DNA of 64,000 bases from positions 3,348,001 to 3,412,000 of the forward strand of contig NZ_CP054923.1 of assembly GCF_013364215.1 (NCBI RefSeq), written 5' to 3'. A program made the translations under genes and the position numbers. Shown here piece by piece: positions 44,501-51,906 of this stretch (position 1 is the stretch's first letter; the number at the start of each line of letters is the position of its first letter). The notes under the pieces were generated by a model that was not told the origin of the DNA, did no database searches, and saw only the letters and a list, made by a program, of their open reading frames with translations. This DNA is from Verrucosispora sp. NA02020. Lineage in GTDB: Bacteria; Actinomycetota; Actinomycetes; Mycobacteriales; Micromonosporaceae.

Positions 44501-47494
44501 GGCGGCCAGTGACCGCGCCTCCACCGGGTCACCGAGGCCGGTGCCGGTGCCGTGCGCCTCGACGTACGAGACGGCGGCCGGGTCGAGCCCGGCGTCCGCG
44601 TACGCGCGGGCGATGACCTCCCACTGCCGCTGCGGATTCGGGGCGAGCAGGCTCAACGACCGGCCGTCGTTGCCGACGGCGGTGCCGGCGACCAGCGCGA
44701 GCACCCGGTCCCCGGCGACGTACGCGTCGTCGGGGCGGCACAGGACGAGCGCCGCACCGCCCTCGCCGGGCACGAAACCGTCGGCGTCGGCGTCGAAGGC
44801 GCGACACCGCCCGGTCGGCGACAACGCCTCGGCGGCGTCCAGCAGCCGGTAGGCGGTCTCGGTGAGGTTGAGGTTCACGCCGCCGACCACCGCGATGTCG
44901 CACTCGCCGGTGGCCAGGCTGCGCGCGGCCAGGTGCAGCGCGACCAGCGCCGACGAGCAGGCGGTGTCCACCGCGATCGCCGGGCCGACGAGGTCCAGCG
45001 TCTGCGACAGCCGGGCCGCGACGAGATTGCGCAGGTTGCCGACCAGCGCCGATGGTCCGGTCACCGCACCGGTGGCGGCCAGCAGCTCGGGGTAGGCGCT
45101 CTCGCCGACGGCGGCGAAGACGCCGACACGTCGACCCTGCCGGCGCGGGCCGGCGTACCCGGCCCGTTCCAGCGCCTCGTACCCGATCTCCAGGAACAGT
45201 CGGGCGTGCGGGTCGGTGAGCCGGGCCTCCTCGTCGGAGAGCCCGAAGAAGTCCGCGTCGAGCTGCATCGGGTCGTCCAGGAAGGACCCCCAGCGAGGTC
45301 GGCCGTCCTGCGGCGTCCACCGGTGCTCCGGCACCGGCCGCACCGCGTCGACGCCGTCGACGAGCCCGCGCCAGAACTCGTCCGGGTCGTCCGCGCCGGG
45401 GAACCGGCAGGCCATCCCGATGACCGCGAGCGGCGTCGCGCCGGAGCGGTCGTCCGGTGCCGGTGGGACGGGACTCCCGAGCGGTGCCGTCCGGGTCGCC
45501 GACGGCCCGGCCAGGATGCGGTCGGTGAGCGCGGCGACGGTGGGACAGTCCCGCAGGTCCGCCGGATCGAACGTGGTGCCGAGGGCGTCCTCCAGCCCGG
45601 CCAGCACCTCCATCGCCGTGAGCGACGACCCGCCGATGGCCAGGAAGCGGTCGTCCGCCGCGATGGTGTCGGCGGGCCGGTCCAGCACCCGGGCCCAGAC
45701 CGCCCGGACGACCTGCTCGACCCGTCGCCGGGACAGCGGCCCCGAGGACGGCGGCGCGGATACCGGGTGTGGGTCCGTCGAGGTCGCCGGTGGCGCGGGG
45801 TCGGACGTCGACGGGCGTGGGCGGCTGGTCGCCGCCAGGTGCCAGCGGCGTTCCCGTTCGGCGAAGTCACCGGCCAGGTAGCGTTCGCGCATCCGTCGCC
45901 GCCGCAGCTTGCCGCTGGTGGTGCGGGCGAACGCGCCGGGCGGAAGCGGCAGCACCCGCACGTCGTGGTGCCCGGCCGCCTCGGCGACCCGGGCCCGCGT
46001 GGCGTCGAGCACCACGGCTGCCCCGGCGGGCGGACGGGCCCAGGCCACGAAGACCACGATCCGCTCGCCGCCGCTGTCCGGGTCGGTGCAGCCGACCACC
46101 GCGGTCATCGTGGCCGGCAGCCCGGCGGTGGCGGCGGCCACCGCCTCCAGGTCGGACGCGTGGAACGTCCGGCCGTTGACGAAGATCACGTCCTTCGCGC
46201 GGCCGGTCACACAGAGCCGGCCGGCGCGTTGGAAGCCCAGGTCACCGGTGCGCAGCCAGCCGTCCACGAAGGTCTCCCGGCTGGCCTGCGGATCCCGGTG
46301 GTAGCCGCGCGCCACGTTCGGGCCGCGTACCTCGACCAGGCCCACCCGCTCCTCGGGCAGCGGACGGTGCCGCTCGTCGACGACGCGTACCTCGCAGCCG
46401 GGCACGGGGTGTCCCAGGTCCATCAGCTCCACCGCGTGCCTACCCGGCGCGGTGCTCACCGCCCGGCCCCGGCTCAGCGCGGCACGGTCCAGCACCAGCG
46501 GCGCGGCGACCTCCCCGGGCGGCGGGAAGGTCACCGCGAGGGTCGCCTCCGCCAGGCCGTACACCGGTCGCAGGGCGGCCGGGGCGAGCCCGGTCGGGCG
46601 GACGTGCGTCAGGAAGGCCCGCCACACCGTGGGGGAGATGGGCTCCGCGCCCACCACCACGCACCGGACGCGGCTCAGGTCGAGCGTGGCGAGAAGATCC
46701 GCCGGGACCCGGCGGACCGCCAGCGCCAGCGCGAAGTTCGCCGCCGAGAGCAGGGTCGCGCGATGCCGGTGGGCGGCGGTGAACCACAGTGCCGGGCGCT
46801 TGGCGAACGCCATCGGAGGTACGCGGACCTGCGTGCACCCGATGGCCAGCGGGGTCAGGTGAGTGCCGATCAACCCCATGTCGTGGAAGTACGGCATCCA
46901 GGTGACCAGCACGTCGTCCGGTCCGGCGCCGCTGGCCAGCCGGGACTGCTCCACATTGGCCAGCACGTTGGCGTGGGTCAGCTCCACCCCGCGCGGCGTG
47001 CCGGTGCTGCCGGAGGAGAACTGGAGGAACGCCACGTCGTCGGGGTCGGCGGCGAACGACTCCTCCAGCGGGGGGCTGGTACGCAGGTCGACCAGCCGCA
47101 GCACCAGGCCCGCCAGCCCGTCGGCGACCGCCCCGGTGGCGTCGTCCACCACGGTCACCGCGTCGGCGAGCAGCTCGCGCACCGCCCGTACCCGGGCCGG
47201 TTCGGGCGGCAGCGGCACCGGGACCAGCCCGGCGGCGAGCGCCCCCCAGAACAGCGGCTGGAAGTCGTCGCCGGCGTCGGCGACCAGGATCACCGGGGTG
47301 CCGGGGATCACGCCGGCCGCCCGGTAGCCGCCCGCCACCCGCAGCGACTCGTCCCGCAACTGCCGCACGGTGACGGTGCGCTCGGTGCCGTCCTCGCGAA
47401 CGTGCACGACCACCTGGTCGGGTGCGCGATCTGCGGCCTGGACGAGGACGTCGAGCAGTGTCCGTCGGTCGCCGGGTCCGGCCGCAGTCTGCAC
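35534..47494 (-). CDS. FAAL-PKS-NRPS megasynthase with C-terminal acyl-ACP-reductase-like domain
   Basis: One 3986-residue protein, GTG start. Domains by motif: fatty acyl-AMP ligase (about 10-545; FSSGSTGTPRG, MPYFHDMGLIG); carrier (Ser near 623, IGGSSLT); ketosynthase (about 683-1105; Cys846 in DTACSSA, HGTGTGLGDP, VKTNLGH); a shortened AT-like region (about 1190-1330) whose GHSxG is GHGVG, so the catalytic Ser is lost; ketoreductase (about 1700-1900; GGAGGVG, YAAANRFLD); carrier (near 2014, LGLDSLA); condensation (HHAAGDG near 2207); adenylation (about 2510-3010; FTSGSTGRPKG, FDASVRQI, YGPTETT); carrier (near 3066, LGGDSIL); condensation (HHLIGDG near 3269); AAR-like reductase (about 3612-3986; VVGLGSIGFSS, Cys3923). 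It should load a fatty acid, extend it by a ketide and an amino acid, then release it. No tailoring genes are adjacent. Confidence 0.9.
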   Translation of the reverse strand: MQTAAGPGDRRTLLDVLVQAADRAPDQVVVHVREDGTERTVTVRQLRDESLRVAGGYRAAGVIPGTPVILVADAGDDFQPLFWGALAAGLVPVPLPPEPARVRAVRELLADAVTVVDDATGAVADGLAGLVLRLVDLRTSPPLEESFAADPDDVAFLQFSSGSTGTPRGVELTHANVLANVEQSRLASGAGPDDVLVTWMPYFHDMGLIGTHLTPLAIGCTQVRVPPMAFAKRPALWFTAAHRHRATLLSAANFALALAVRRVPADLLATLDLSRVRCVVVGAEPISPTVWRAFLTHVRPTGLAPAALRPVYGLAEATLAVTFPPPGEVAAPLVLDRAALSRGRAVSTAPGRHAVELMDLGHPVPGCEVRVVDERHRPLPEERVGLVEVRGPNVARGYHRDPQASRETFVDGWLRTGDLGFQRAGRLCVTGRAKDVIFVNGRTFHASDLEAVAAATAGLPATMTAVVGCTDPDSGGERIVVFVAWARPPAGAAVVLDATRARVAEAAGHHDVRVLPLPPGAFARTTSGKLRRRRMRERYLAGDFAERERRWHLAATSRPRPSTSDPAPPATSTDPHPVSAPPSSGPLSRRRVEQVVRAVWARVLDRPADTIAADDRFLAIGGSSLTAMEVLAGLEDALGTTFDPADLRDCPTVAALTDRILAGPSATRTAPLGSPVPPAPDDRSGATPLAVIGMACRFPGADDPDEFWRGLVDGVDAVRPVPEHRWTPQDGRPRWGSFLDDPMQLDADFFGLSDEEARLTDPHARLFLEIGYEALERAGYAGPRRQGRRVGVFAAVGESAYPELLAATGAVTGPSALVGNLRNLVAARLSQTLDLVGPAIAVDTACSSALVALHLAARSLATGECDIAVVGGVNLNLTETAYRLLDAAEALSPTGRCRAFDADADGFVPGEGGAALVLCRPDDAYVAGDRVLALVAGTAVGNDGRSLSLLAPNPQRQWEVIARAYADAGLDPAAVSYVEAHGTGTGLGDPVEARSLAAAFPPRPDGTPRWLGSVKTNLGHLLNTAGMPSLLKVVLALRHRQLPPSLHHVRPSTRYDLDAAGFTVLTEARPWTAPGPLVAGVNAFGFGGTNAHAVLREAPPRKPVPPPDGTGAHLVTLTARSAAALRRSALDLAGHLRARGDLDVADVVASAGTARDDAPYRLALVADDSGLADRLAAAATAYRDEPVGRRPRIVFAFRGDGSPPAAPAVRDLHDRLPVFRALLTGACAAAGPVAGRPLLAWCLHDGAERTDQRVSAPAGVVVALALAGQLDAWGVRPDALLGHGVGELAAAAAGGALGIAEAVRRSVALADPAAAGDGPADRDDDGYALAALRGVPVFSPAAGRWDPPDPLRWATGAASGAQWRAVWRRLHDDGYDTVVELGVADSTRDTAALAPDSGTGGVGATGHRGGQVDGAAHPMVRMVAVPGGPTATASLLATAGLLWVRGGPLDRPALYAGRQRVPVPTYPFARRAFPPPGSPQAAPLHVVAWREVPVVAGVPAGWVRPRGPGVGGPFADALVTALTADGIEVRTADTPTVVADDTPGVTVLLAGAAVDTPDAAALDAAVTAQVHAVRALIDEDADRPGRLLVVTEDVHVTGAAAERARPVQAVLAGLTAALADERPGLHVQTVDLCSSDGTATRVDAVRRELSALAAGPAAVSPGPRAATGVAWRDGRRMARFLDPVSPGAGGVPDPVVTSVDRAVGAAGGGSAGAGAVHLIVGGAGGVGAALARSLARREQPTLLLAGRSDHAPAALLAELTALGATATYHRCDVTVAADVDALLAAVPRVDTVFHAAGTVRVGTLRAKSVADVLGVLGPKVRGSYLLAEALRRHGHDRTALVGFSSVSAVLPGLAGAIGDYAAANRFLDAFATAHRATGRPVQAVGFAAISDTGMAARTGGGGPGAMPVDDALRALALARRVDAAHVVVAAGPESPATAPTVGVPVGAAVATAAVATATADTGAVDVPRGIAGGDGGPGRDEVAGVLRRLLAEPLHRRPDEIADDTSFLALGLDSLAAVDLVKRLEEELGRELPVTLFFEYTTVADLAAHLTGMRDAEPVTRTPSVGSRTSVEGEPFPLTAVQRAFHVNDRLHPAVASFAFVQQTVTGPLDASLLGQVLARLETRHPMLRVRFAPGPGTPRQVVMPVPARPAPTPDWYTVRTLTEPLTEVRERLCNTPVDLSRQPPLRAVLVREAPDRAHLMLVLHHAAGDGFSLNLLSEELWADYTTLAHGRTPVHRPPAPGFDTYAREVAVPTTADLAYWRDLLADGTTLRLPFDGDPDGPPGPPLLTLPSEVAPELVSALRDRAAEAGVTLFHLLLAGYVRCLARWGGQRRVPVTVARAGRDARLAGIDRIVGPFADTLPLVLDVDPDEPAGRLADRLRVAWSAAQRHGSVTSLDLARLLDRPGAGPRTASPAGFSFARFPVTLDPDCPVAVTPTAAGSGSAATRLSLLCWESGDGLGLSWNFPRRLFTPATVARLAAEHRDDLAAIATGRPPLSTGDSTRPATVLAVADAERQPVGGGDVTTRIRAVCRRTPDAVAVTTGARTVTYRTLDRDADRVAALLARHGVRPGDRVGLLTAPGPQTVVGVVGILRAGAAWVPLDAAHPPARLADHLVRAGADVLLHDDDSTAVAARLDAAARPVPFDGIAIVAEHDVPSVPEAAPDRTAYVIFTSGSTGRPKGVPVSHASMRTYLDWAVTTFGYRPGDRLAQTASSCFDASVRQILAPLLVGATVVTFTRTQLRDPQALLSRIARDRITVWSSVPTLWERILRAAEEHGRRHGEVPDLTALRWVHVGGEELSPVAVRRWFDLFGDARITNLYGPTETTVNATWHLIDARPDDAVRRLPIGRPVGGAVVRVVDPDGRDCPSGVAGELYLGGAGLTSGYLGEPELTEAAFVIHDGERFYRSGDRGRLAPDGTLEFLGRLDDQIKIHGHRVEPGEIEAVLRTHPEVASATVLHRADPHPRLHAFVLPAPQTTPTTAALRAHLAARLPAHMVPARLHLLASLPLTATGKVDRESLAALADRRAPATGLTGPAGTEAELARIWAGLLDLPVVGPDDDFFALGGDSILALEVFAHLQERHAVTASPTLLYAHRTPAALAAALDAGAADDGTGPRTDAPAADATTGPATIDSGPTVDAAPFPVTAAQRGFLLADAVLPGAGTAWLARLRLHGPLRRDAFQRAVDLLVARHPMLRTVFPAGARPPVQQELPVAMRLPVAYESVTGPAEVADRVAEERRRRFEPWAWPLLRLRLLRVAPDDHVLLVHAHHLIGDGYSAALLGHELLAAYHADGTADPLPPLRAGFRDYVRLLAQRAAAAPDPAAYAWWSQRFGSAYRPPVLRAETDRRHADGTTDPGTPVRAFTLDATVVAGLRRLATDASSTLYAPVLTAYHRVVARFTGQDDLVLGLAVTGRDHPLPDLHRIFGPCAAMLPLRLTGTEPFPVHLARVAAEVSAARQYADPPSIAAAVPAGRPDGAPTGGQFFFSFLDFDALRPAATGTVGPDRLDLSWDEDSELAPPPLGTDLFLTARPVADGLRVTLRGSPTALSAADLDHLADRLRADLNEAATGPEPAAAGPNAAPSPTSPVATAPSQGPASPHTSTAATVRPGPTPTLTAAIVGYLPSPAQLAVIAGLPAGSLPREQLRELLFPGGRPRLLEELSTPLGTSGFVCLPRFADELTTAGDGLATEAAAAVDLAAGLGATCVSLAGLIPAHTGYGVGVLRRTRTATAVTTGHAATVVSVVLTVEAALAATGRSLAGRTVAVVGLGSIGFSSLRLLLARAPRPPARLLLCDLPAAAPRLADQVDRLRADGLTAAVEICPTTPAVPDPAYAADLIIGATSAATEPLDVDRLRPGTIVVDDSFPHALDPARALARMRRDRDVLVVGGGLLHVGRTSRSVPVDLPSAAVAGHAAALGLPGTIASCQVESLLRAATPALPLVHGLVDDSTAAAYAVALTEAGITAGPLHLLRHRVESDLPAALPEVPTT

Positions 47495-47619
47495 GCGACG
47501 ATGCTAGTGGGCATGATCGAGTACCCGGCCGACGGTCGCCGGGATGCCCGTCATCTGACACGCGACACGCCCGGCACAGCATCTGGTGTTGCCATCTCCG
47601 CACCGCACCCATATATGGT
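47495..47619. promoter_or_regulatory. Divergent promoter region of the megasynthase and nrdAB
   Basis: On the minus strand TAGCAT (47506-47501) ends 6 bases before the megasynthase GTG and no ribosome binding site precedes it, suggesting a leaderless mRNA. The plus-strand nrdAB promoter must lie here or just inside the riboswitch; I cannot fix its boxes. Confidence 0.45.
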
Positions 47620-47812
47620 GTGCCCCGTAGCTGGTTCGACCGCCGCTCCACGGCGGTCGAGGCAAGAGGGAACCCGGTGTGAATCCGGGACTGCCCCGCA
47701 GCGGTGAGTGGGAACGACCGCCGTCATCACGCACTGGACCCGCCAGGTCTGGGAAGCGACGGCCAGTAGGCGCGAGCATCAGGCCCACGAGTCCGAAGAC
47801 CTGCCAGCGCGC
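47620..47812 (+). ncRNA. Cobalamin riboswitch controlling nrdAB
   Basis: Characteristic conserved blocks occur in order: the segment near 47670-47708 with GGGAAcccGGTGTGAATCC followed by CTGCCCCGCAGCGGTGA, and the B12-box-like segment near 47792-47810 (GAGTCCGAAGACCTGCCAGC). In Streptomyces coelicolor a B12 riboswitch is known to turn down the class Ia nrdABS operon when cobalamin allows the B12-dependent class II enzyme to work. The same logic fits here: 5' ends of this element are approximate. Confidence 0.9.
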
Positions 47813-47832
47813 CGCACGCGACGTGTGCGGCG
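47810..47832 (+). terminator. Candidate expression-platform hairpin of the B12 riboswitch
   Basis: CGCCGCAC (47810-47817) pairs with GTGCGGCG (47825-47832) directly after the B12 box. It overlaps the end of the aptamer, so its formation could be exclusive with ligand binding. About 125 bases separate it from the nrdA start. Confidence 0.45.
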
Positions 47833-47957
47833 GTCGAAGGCCGCGTGGGACGGCCGACGCCAGGAGCTGGTCGTCACGGCAGCAGTGCCGTCGGCAGACC
47901 GGCGGCGTCCTCCCGCGCGGACCCGACGATCTCGGGGACAGGCGTGAGGAGGGGAAC

Positions 47958-50333
47958 ATGACGGTGACCCAGGAGCAGGCGGGGCCGGAGCAACGCCGGC
48001 ACGTCATGCAGGTCCGCAAGCGGAACGGCGACACCGAGCCGGTGGACGTCAACAAGATCGTCAAGGCGGTCGAGCGGTGGGTCGCCGACCTGGACGAGAT
48101 CGACCCGCTGCGGGTGGCGACGAAGACCATCAGCGGGCTGTACGACGGCGCGACCACGGCCGAGATGGACAAGCTCTCCATCCAGACCGCGGCCGAACTG
48201 ATCGGTGAGGAGCCGCAGTACTCGAAGTTGGCGGCCCGACTGCTGGCCGCGTACGTGGACAAGGAGGTCCGCGGACAGCAGGTGGCCAGCTTCAGCCAGT
48301 CCATCCGGTACGCACACGGCCTGGGCCTGATCGGCGACGACACCGCCGCGTTCGTGGCCCGCAACGCCCGCAAGCTGGACGACGCCGTCGACCCGGCGGG
48401 GGACCTGCGCTTCGAGTACTTCGGCCTGCGCACCGTCGCCGACCGGTACCTGCTGCGGCACCCGCAGACCCGGCTCGTGGTGGAGACGCCGCAGTACTGG
48501 CTGCTGCGGGTCGCCTGCGGCCTGTCCCAGACGCCCGGCGAGGCGATCGGCTTCTACCGGCTGATGTCCAGCCTGGCCTACCTGCCCAGCTCGCCGACGC
48601 TGTTCAACTCCGGCACCCGGCACACGCAGATGTCCTCGTGCTTCCTGGTCGACTCGCCGCGCGACGAGCTCGACTCCATCTACGAGCGCTACCACCAGGT
48701 CGCGAAGCTGTCCAAGTTCTCCGGTGGCATCGGCATCTCCTGGTCCCGGGTGCGCGGTCGGGGCGCCCTGATCCGGGGCACCAACGGCAGGTCGAACGGC
48801 ATCGTGCCGTTCCTCAAGACACTGGACGCCGGGGTGGCCGCGGTCAACCAGGGCGGCCGTCGCAAGGGCGCGGCCTGCGTCTACCTCGAACCGTGGCACC
48901 CGGACGTGGAGGAGTTCCTCGAACTGCGGGACAACACCGGCGAGGAGTCCCGGCGTACGCACAACCTGAACCTCGCCAACTGGATTCCGGACGAGTTCAT
49001 GCGCCGGGTCGAGGCGGACGGCGACTGGTCGCTGGTCGACCCGTCGGACGCCCCCGAGCTGCCCGACCTGTTCGGTGAGGCGTTCGACGAGGCGTACCGC
49101 GCGGCGGAGAAGAAGGCGGTCAAGACCGTCAAGGCCCGCGACCTGTACGGCCGGATGATGCGGACGCTCGCGCAGACCGGCAACGGGTGGATGACCTTCA
49201 AGGACGCCTCGAACCGGCTCTCCAACCAGACCGGTGCCCCGGGCAACACCATCCACCTGTCGAACCTCTGCACCGAGATTCTGGAGGTCAACGACGACGC
49301 CGAGACGGCGGTCTGCAACCTCGGGTCGGTCAACCTGGGCGCGCACGTCACCGCGGACGGGGTCGACTGGGAGCGGCTGCGCGCGACGGTGCGTACCGCC
49401 GTGGTGTTCTTGGACCGGGTGATCGACATCAACTACTACCCGGCCGAGCAGGCGGCGGCGTCGAACCCGCGCTGGCGCCCCGTCGGGCTCGGGCTGATGG
49501 GCCTCCAGGACGCGCTCTTCACGCTGCGCCTGCCGTTCGACTCCCCGGCCGCCCGGGAGCTGTCGACCCGCGTGCAGGAGGAGATCTTCCTGACCGCGTT
49601 GGAGACCTCGTCCGGGCTCGCCGAGCGGTTCGGCCCGCATCCCGCGTACGCCGAGACCCGCGCCGCCCGGGGTGAGCTGCACCCGGACCTGTGGGGCGCC
49701 GAGGTCGGCCAGACCGGGCGGTGGGCCGCGCTGCGCGAGACGATCGGTCGGCACGGCCTGCGGAACTCGCTGCTGGTGGCGATCGCCCCGACCGCCACCA
49801 TCGCCTCGATCGCCGGCTGCTACGAGTGCATCGAGCCGCAGGTGTCCAACCTGTTCAAGCGCGAGACGATGTCCGGCGAGTTCCTCCAGATCAACACCTA
49901 TCTGGTCCGCGAACTGAAGGCGCGCGGGCTGTGGACGGCCCCGATCCGGGAGCAGATCAAGCGCGCCGAAGGTTCCGTGCAGGGCGTGGTCGAGCTGCCC
50001 GCCGACGTACGCGAGCTGTTCCGGACTGCGTGGGAGCTGCCGCAGCGGGCGCTGATCGACCTGGCGGCGGCCCGCGCCCCCTTCATCGACCAGTCGCAGT
50101 CGCTGAACCTGTTCCTGAGCGCGCCGACCATCGGCAAGCTCTCCTCGATGTACCTGTACGCCTGGAAGTCCGGGCTGAAGACCACGTACTACCTGCGGTC
50201 GCGTCCGGCGACCCGGATCCAGCAGGCCACTGTCGCCGTCACCCCGAGCGTCACGCCGGTCGTGGCGGTCAGCGACGACGAGGCGTTGGCCTGCTCCCTG
50301 GAGAACCCCGAGAGCTGCGAGGCATGCCAGTGA
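47958..50333 (+). CDS. nrdA: Class Ia ribonucleoside-diphosphate reductase, alpha subunit
   Basis: GAGGAGGGG precedes ATG 47958, giving 791 residues. An ATP-cone regulatory domain occupies about residues 12-105 (VMQVRKRNGDTEPVDVNKIV). Catalytic landmarks: the redox Cys in MSSCFLVDSP, the NLCTEI segment with the thiyl-radical Cys, the partner Cys in VCNLGSVNLG, radical-path tyrosines in SGLKTTYYLRSRP, and the C-terminal shuttle cysteines ESCEACQ. It reduces ribonucleoside diphosphates with the NrdB radical subunit, whose gene overlaps it by 10 bases. Expression is probably lowered by cobalamin through the upstream riboswitch. Confidence 0.96.
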   Translation: MTVTQEQAGPEQRRHVMQVRKRNGDTEPVDVNKIVKAVERWVADLDEIDPLRVATKTISGLYDGATTAEMDKLSIQTAAELIGEEPQYSKLAARLLAAYVDKEVRGQQVASFSQSIRYAHGLGLIGDDTAAFVARNARKLDDAVDPAGDLRFEYFGLRTVADRYLLRHPQTRLVVETPQYWLLRVACGLSQTPGEAIGFYRLMSSLAYLPSSPTLFNSGTRHTQMSSCFLVDSPRDELDSIYERYHQVAKLSKFSGGIGISWSRVRGRGALIRGTNGRSNGIVPFLKTLDAGVAAVNQGGRRKGAACVYLEPWHPDVEEFLELRDNTGEESRRTHNLNLANWIPDEFMRRVEADGDWSLVDPSDAPELPDLFGEAFDEAYRAAEKKAVKTVKARDLYGRMMRTLAQTGNGWMTFKDASNRLSNQTGAPGNTIHLSNLCTEILEVNDDAETAVCNLGSVNLGAHVTADGVDWERLRATVRTAVVFLDRVIDINYYPAEQAAASNPRWRPVGLGLMGLQDALFTLRLPFDSPAARELSTRVQEEIFLTALETSSGLAERFGPHPAYAETRAARGELHPDLWGAEVGQTGRWAALRETIGRHGLRNSLLVAIAPTATIASIAGCYECIEPQVSNLFKRETMSGEFLQINTYLVRELKARGLWTAPIREQIKRAEGSVQGVVELPADVRELFRTAWELPQRALIDLAAARAPFIDQSQSLNLFLSAPTIGKLSSMYLYAWKSGLKTTYYLRSRPATRIQQATVAVTPSVTPVVAVSDDEALACSLENPESCEACQ

Positions 50334-51382
50334 CCACCGTCTCCGAGACCAGCACCAGCACGAGCACCGGCGTGGGGGAGCGGCACCTGCTGCTCGATCC
50401 CGGCATGGACCTGACCCTGCGGCCGATGCGCTACCCGCAGTTCTTCGACCGCTTCAAGGACGCCATCAAGAACACCTGGACGGTGGAGGAGGTCGATCTG
50501 CACTCCGACCTCGCCGACCTGGCCAAGCTCTCCCCGGCCGAGCAGCACCTGGTGTCCCGGCTCGTGGCGTTCTTCGCCACCGGCGACACCATCGTCGCCA
50601 ACAACCTCGTGCTCAACCTCTATCAGCACGTCAACTCGCCGGAAGGCCGGCTGTACCTCTCCCGGCAGCTGTTCGAGGAAGCGGTGCACGTCCAGTTCTA
50701 CCTGAACCTGCTGGACACCTACGTCCCGGACGAGAAGCAACGGTTCGAGGCGTTCGCGGCGGTGGAGAACATCCCGTCGATCGCCCGCAAGGCCGAGTTC
50801 TGCTTCACGTGGATCGACTCCATCTTCGACCTGCGCGAGCTGCGGACCCGCGAGGACCGGCGGGCCTTCCTGCTGAACCTGATCTGCTTCGCCGCCTGCA
50901 TCGAGGGCCTGTTCTTCTACGGCGCCTTCGCCTACGTCTACTTCCTGCGCTCCCGGGGGCTGCTGCACGGCCTCGCCTCGGGCACCAACTGGGTGTTCCG
51001 CGACGAGTCCATGCACATGGCCTTCGCCTTCGACGTGGTCGACACCGTCCGCGCCGAGGAGCCGGACCTGTTCGACGCGGAGTTGGAGCAGCAGGTCAAG
51101 GACATGCTGGCCGAAGCGGTCGAGTGCGAGGTGCAGTTCGCCGTCGACCTGCTGGAGCAGGGCGTCTCCGGCATGTCGCCGGCCGACATGCGGGAGTACC
51201 TCCAGCACGTGGCCGACCGGCGGCTGGCCGTGCTCGGCATCGCCCCGATGTACGGCAGCGGCAACCCGTTCGCGTTCATGGAGTTGCAGGACGTCCAGGA
51301 GCTGTCGAACTTCTTCGAGCGGCGGGTCTCCGCCTACCAGGTCGGGGTGACCGGCTCGGTCAGCTTCGACGACGACTTCTGA
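50324..51382 (+). CDS. nrdB: Class Ia ribonucleoside-diphosphate reductase, beta subunit
   Basis: 352 residues from ATG 50324; a GTG at 50330 with a GTGA overlap is an alternative start. Di-iron ligands are visible in ATGDTIVANN (Asp), FEEAVHVQFY (Glu, His), CIEGLFFYGAF (Glu) and FRDESMHMAF (Glu, His). Tyr in HVQFY sits four residues after the His, where the radical tyrosine of E. coli R2 lies, so this is a tyrosyl-radical type enzyme. The acidic end VSFDDDF is the peptide that docks on NrdA. No nrdS-like gene follows. Confidence 0.96.
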   Translation: MPVTTVSETSTSTSTGVGERHLLLDPGMDLTLRPMRYPQFFDRFKDAIKNTWTVEEVDLHSDLADLAKLSPAEQHLVSRLVAFFATGDTIVANNLVLNLYQHVNSPEGRLYLSRQLFEEAVHVQFYLNLLDTYVPDEKQRFEAFAAVENIPSIARKAEFCFTWIDSIFDLRELRTREDRRAFLLNLICFAACIEGLFFYGAFAYVYFLRSRGLLHGLASGTNWVFRDESMHMAFAFDVVDTVRAEEPDLFDAELEQQVKDMLAEAVECEVQFAVDLLEQGVSGMSPADMREYLQHVADRRLAVLGIAPMYGSGNPFAFMELQDVQELSNFFERRVSAYQVGVTGSVSFDDDF

Positions 51383-51395
51383 TCGACCTGGCTGT

Positions 51396-51436
51396 GCCGA
51401 GGTCCCGGGTGGCGTGACGCCACCCGGGACCTCGGC
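51396..51436 (+). terminator. Strong terminator of nrdAB
   Basis: A perfect 19-bp stem (51396-51414 with 51418-51436) closes a 3-base loop 13 bases after the nrdB stop codon. Confidence 0.85.
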
Positions 51437-51504
51437 GTTCCGGCTCGGCTCCGGCCGTGCCCGGTCCTGTGGCGGGTGCCCGGCCCTGTGGCCGGAGCGG
51501 AGGT

Positions 51505-51612
51505 GGTGTCCGGCGTGGTCGTGTCGTCGGCCGCTGTCGAGCTGAACCGGTTGCGCTATCGGCCTCGCGATCCGTCGCCGCTGTCAGCTCGACAGCGCTC
51601 GTACCGGACACC
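51505..51612. repeat. Nested inverted repeats, possible structured RNA or decayed mobile element
   Basis: Outer arms GGTGTCCGG (51505-51513) and CCGGACACC (51604-51612) enclose perfect 14-bp inner arms CGCTGTCGAGCTGA (51532-51545) and TCAGCTCGACAGCG (51584-51597). The spacer between inner arms is 38 bases. No ORF or target duplication is evident. Confidence 0.45.
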
Positions 51613-51906
51613 GACCGAGCCTGAGTGTGCCGACCTCGTCCACGTCCCGCTTCCGTGCGCGTCGACGAGACGGCCGCGCCCGTACCCTGTCGCCATGACC
51701 ACGGCATGGGGACCGGCGGCCGGGCCTGACCCCGCTGCCCGCTGAGCGGCCCGTGGCGGCCCTCGTGCTCCCGCCCCGCGCGCCGGTGACCGACGCGCAG
51801 GGTCCGATCTTCGGCCCGTCTGGGGCATCCACCAGGCGAAATGCCGGCAGGAAACATCGAGAAACTCGTTCGTCATCTTCCGTTGACCGTGGGATGAGTC
51901 GAGTGT

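Noticed and set aside
37451..44512. A 2353-codon open frame antisense to the megasynthase
   Set aside because: Low-complexity Arg/Gly/Pro sequence with no domain; the opposite strand has intact PKS-NRPS motifs throughout.
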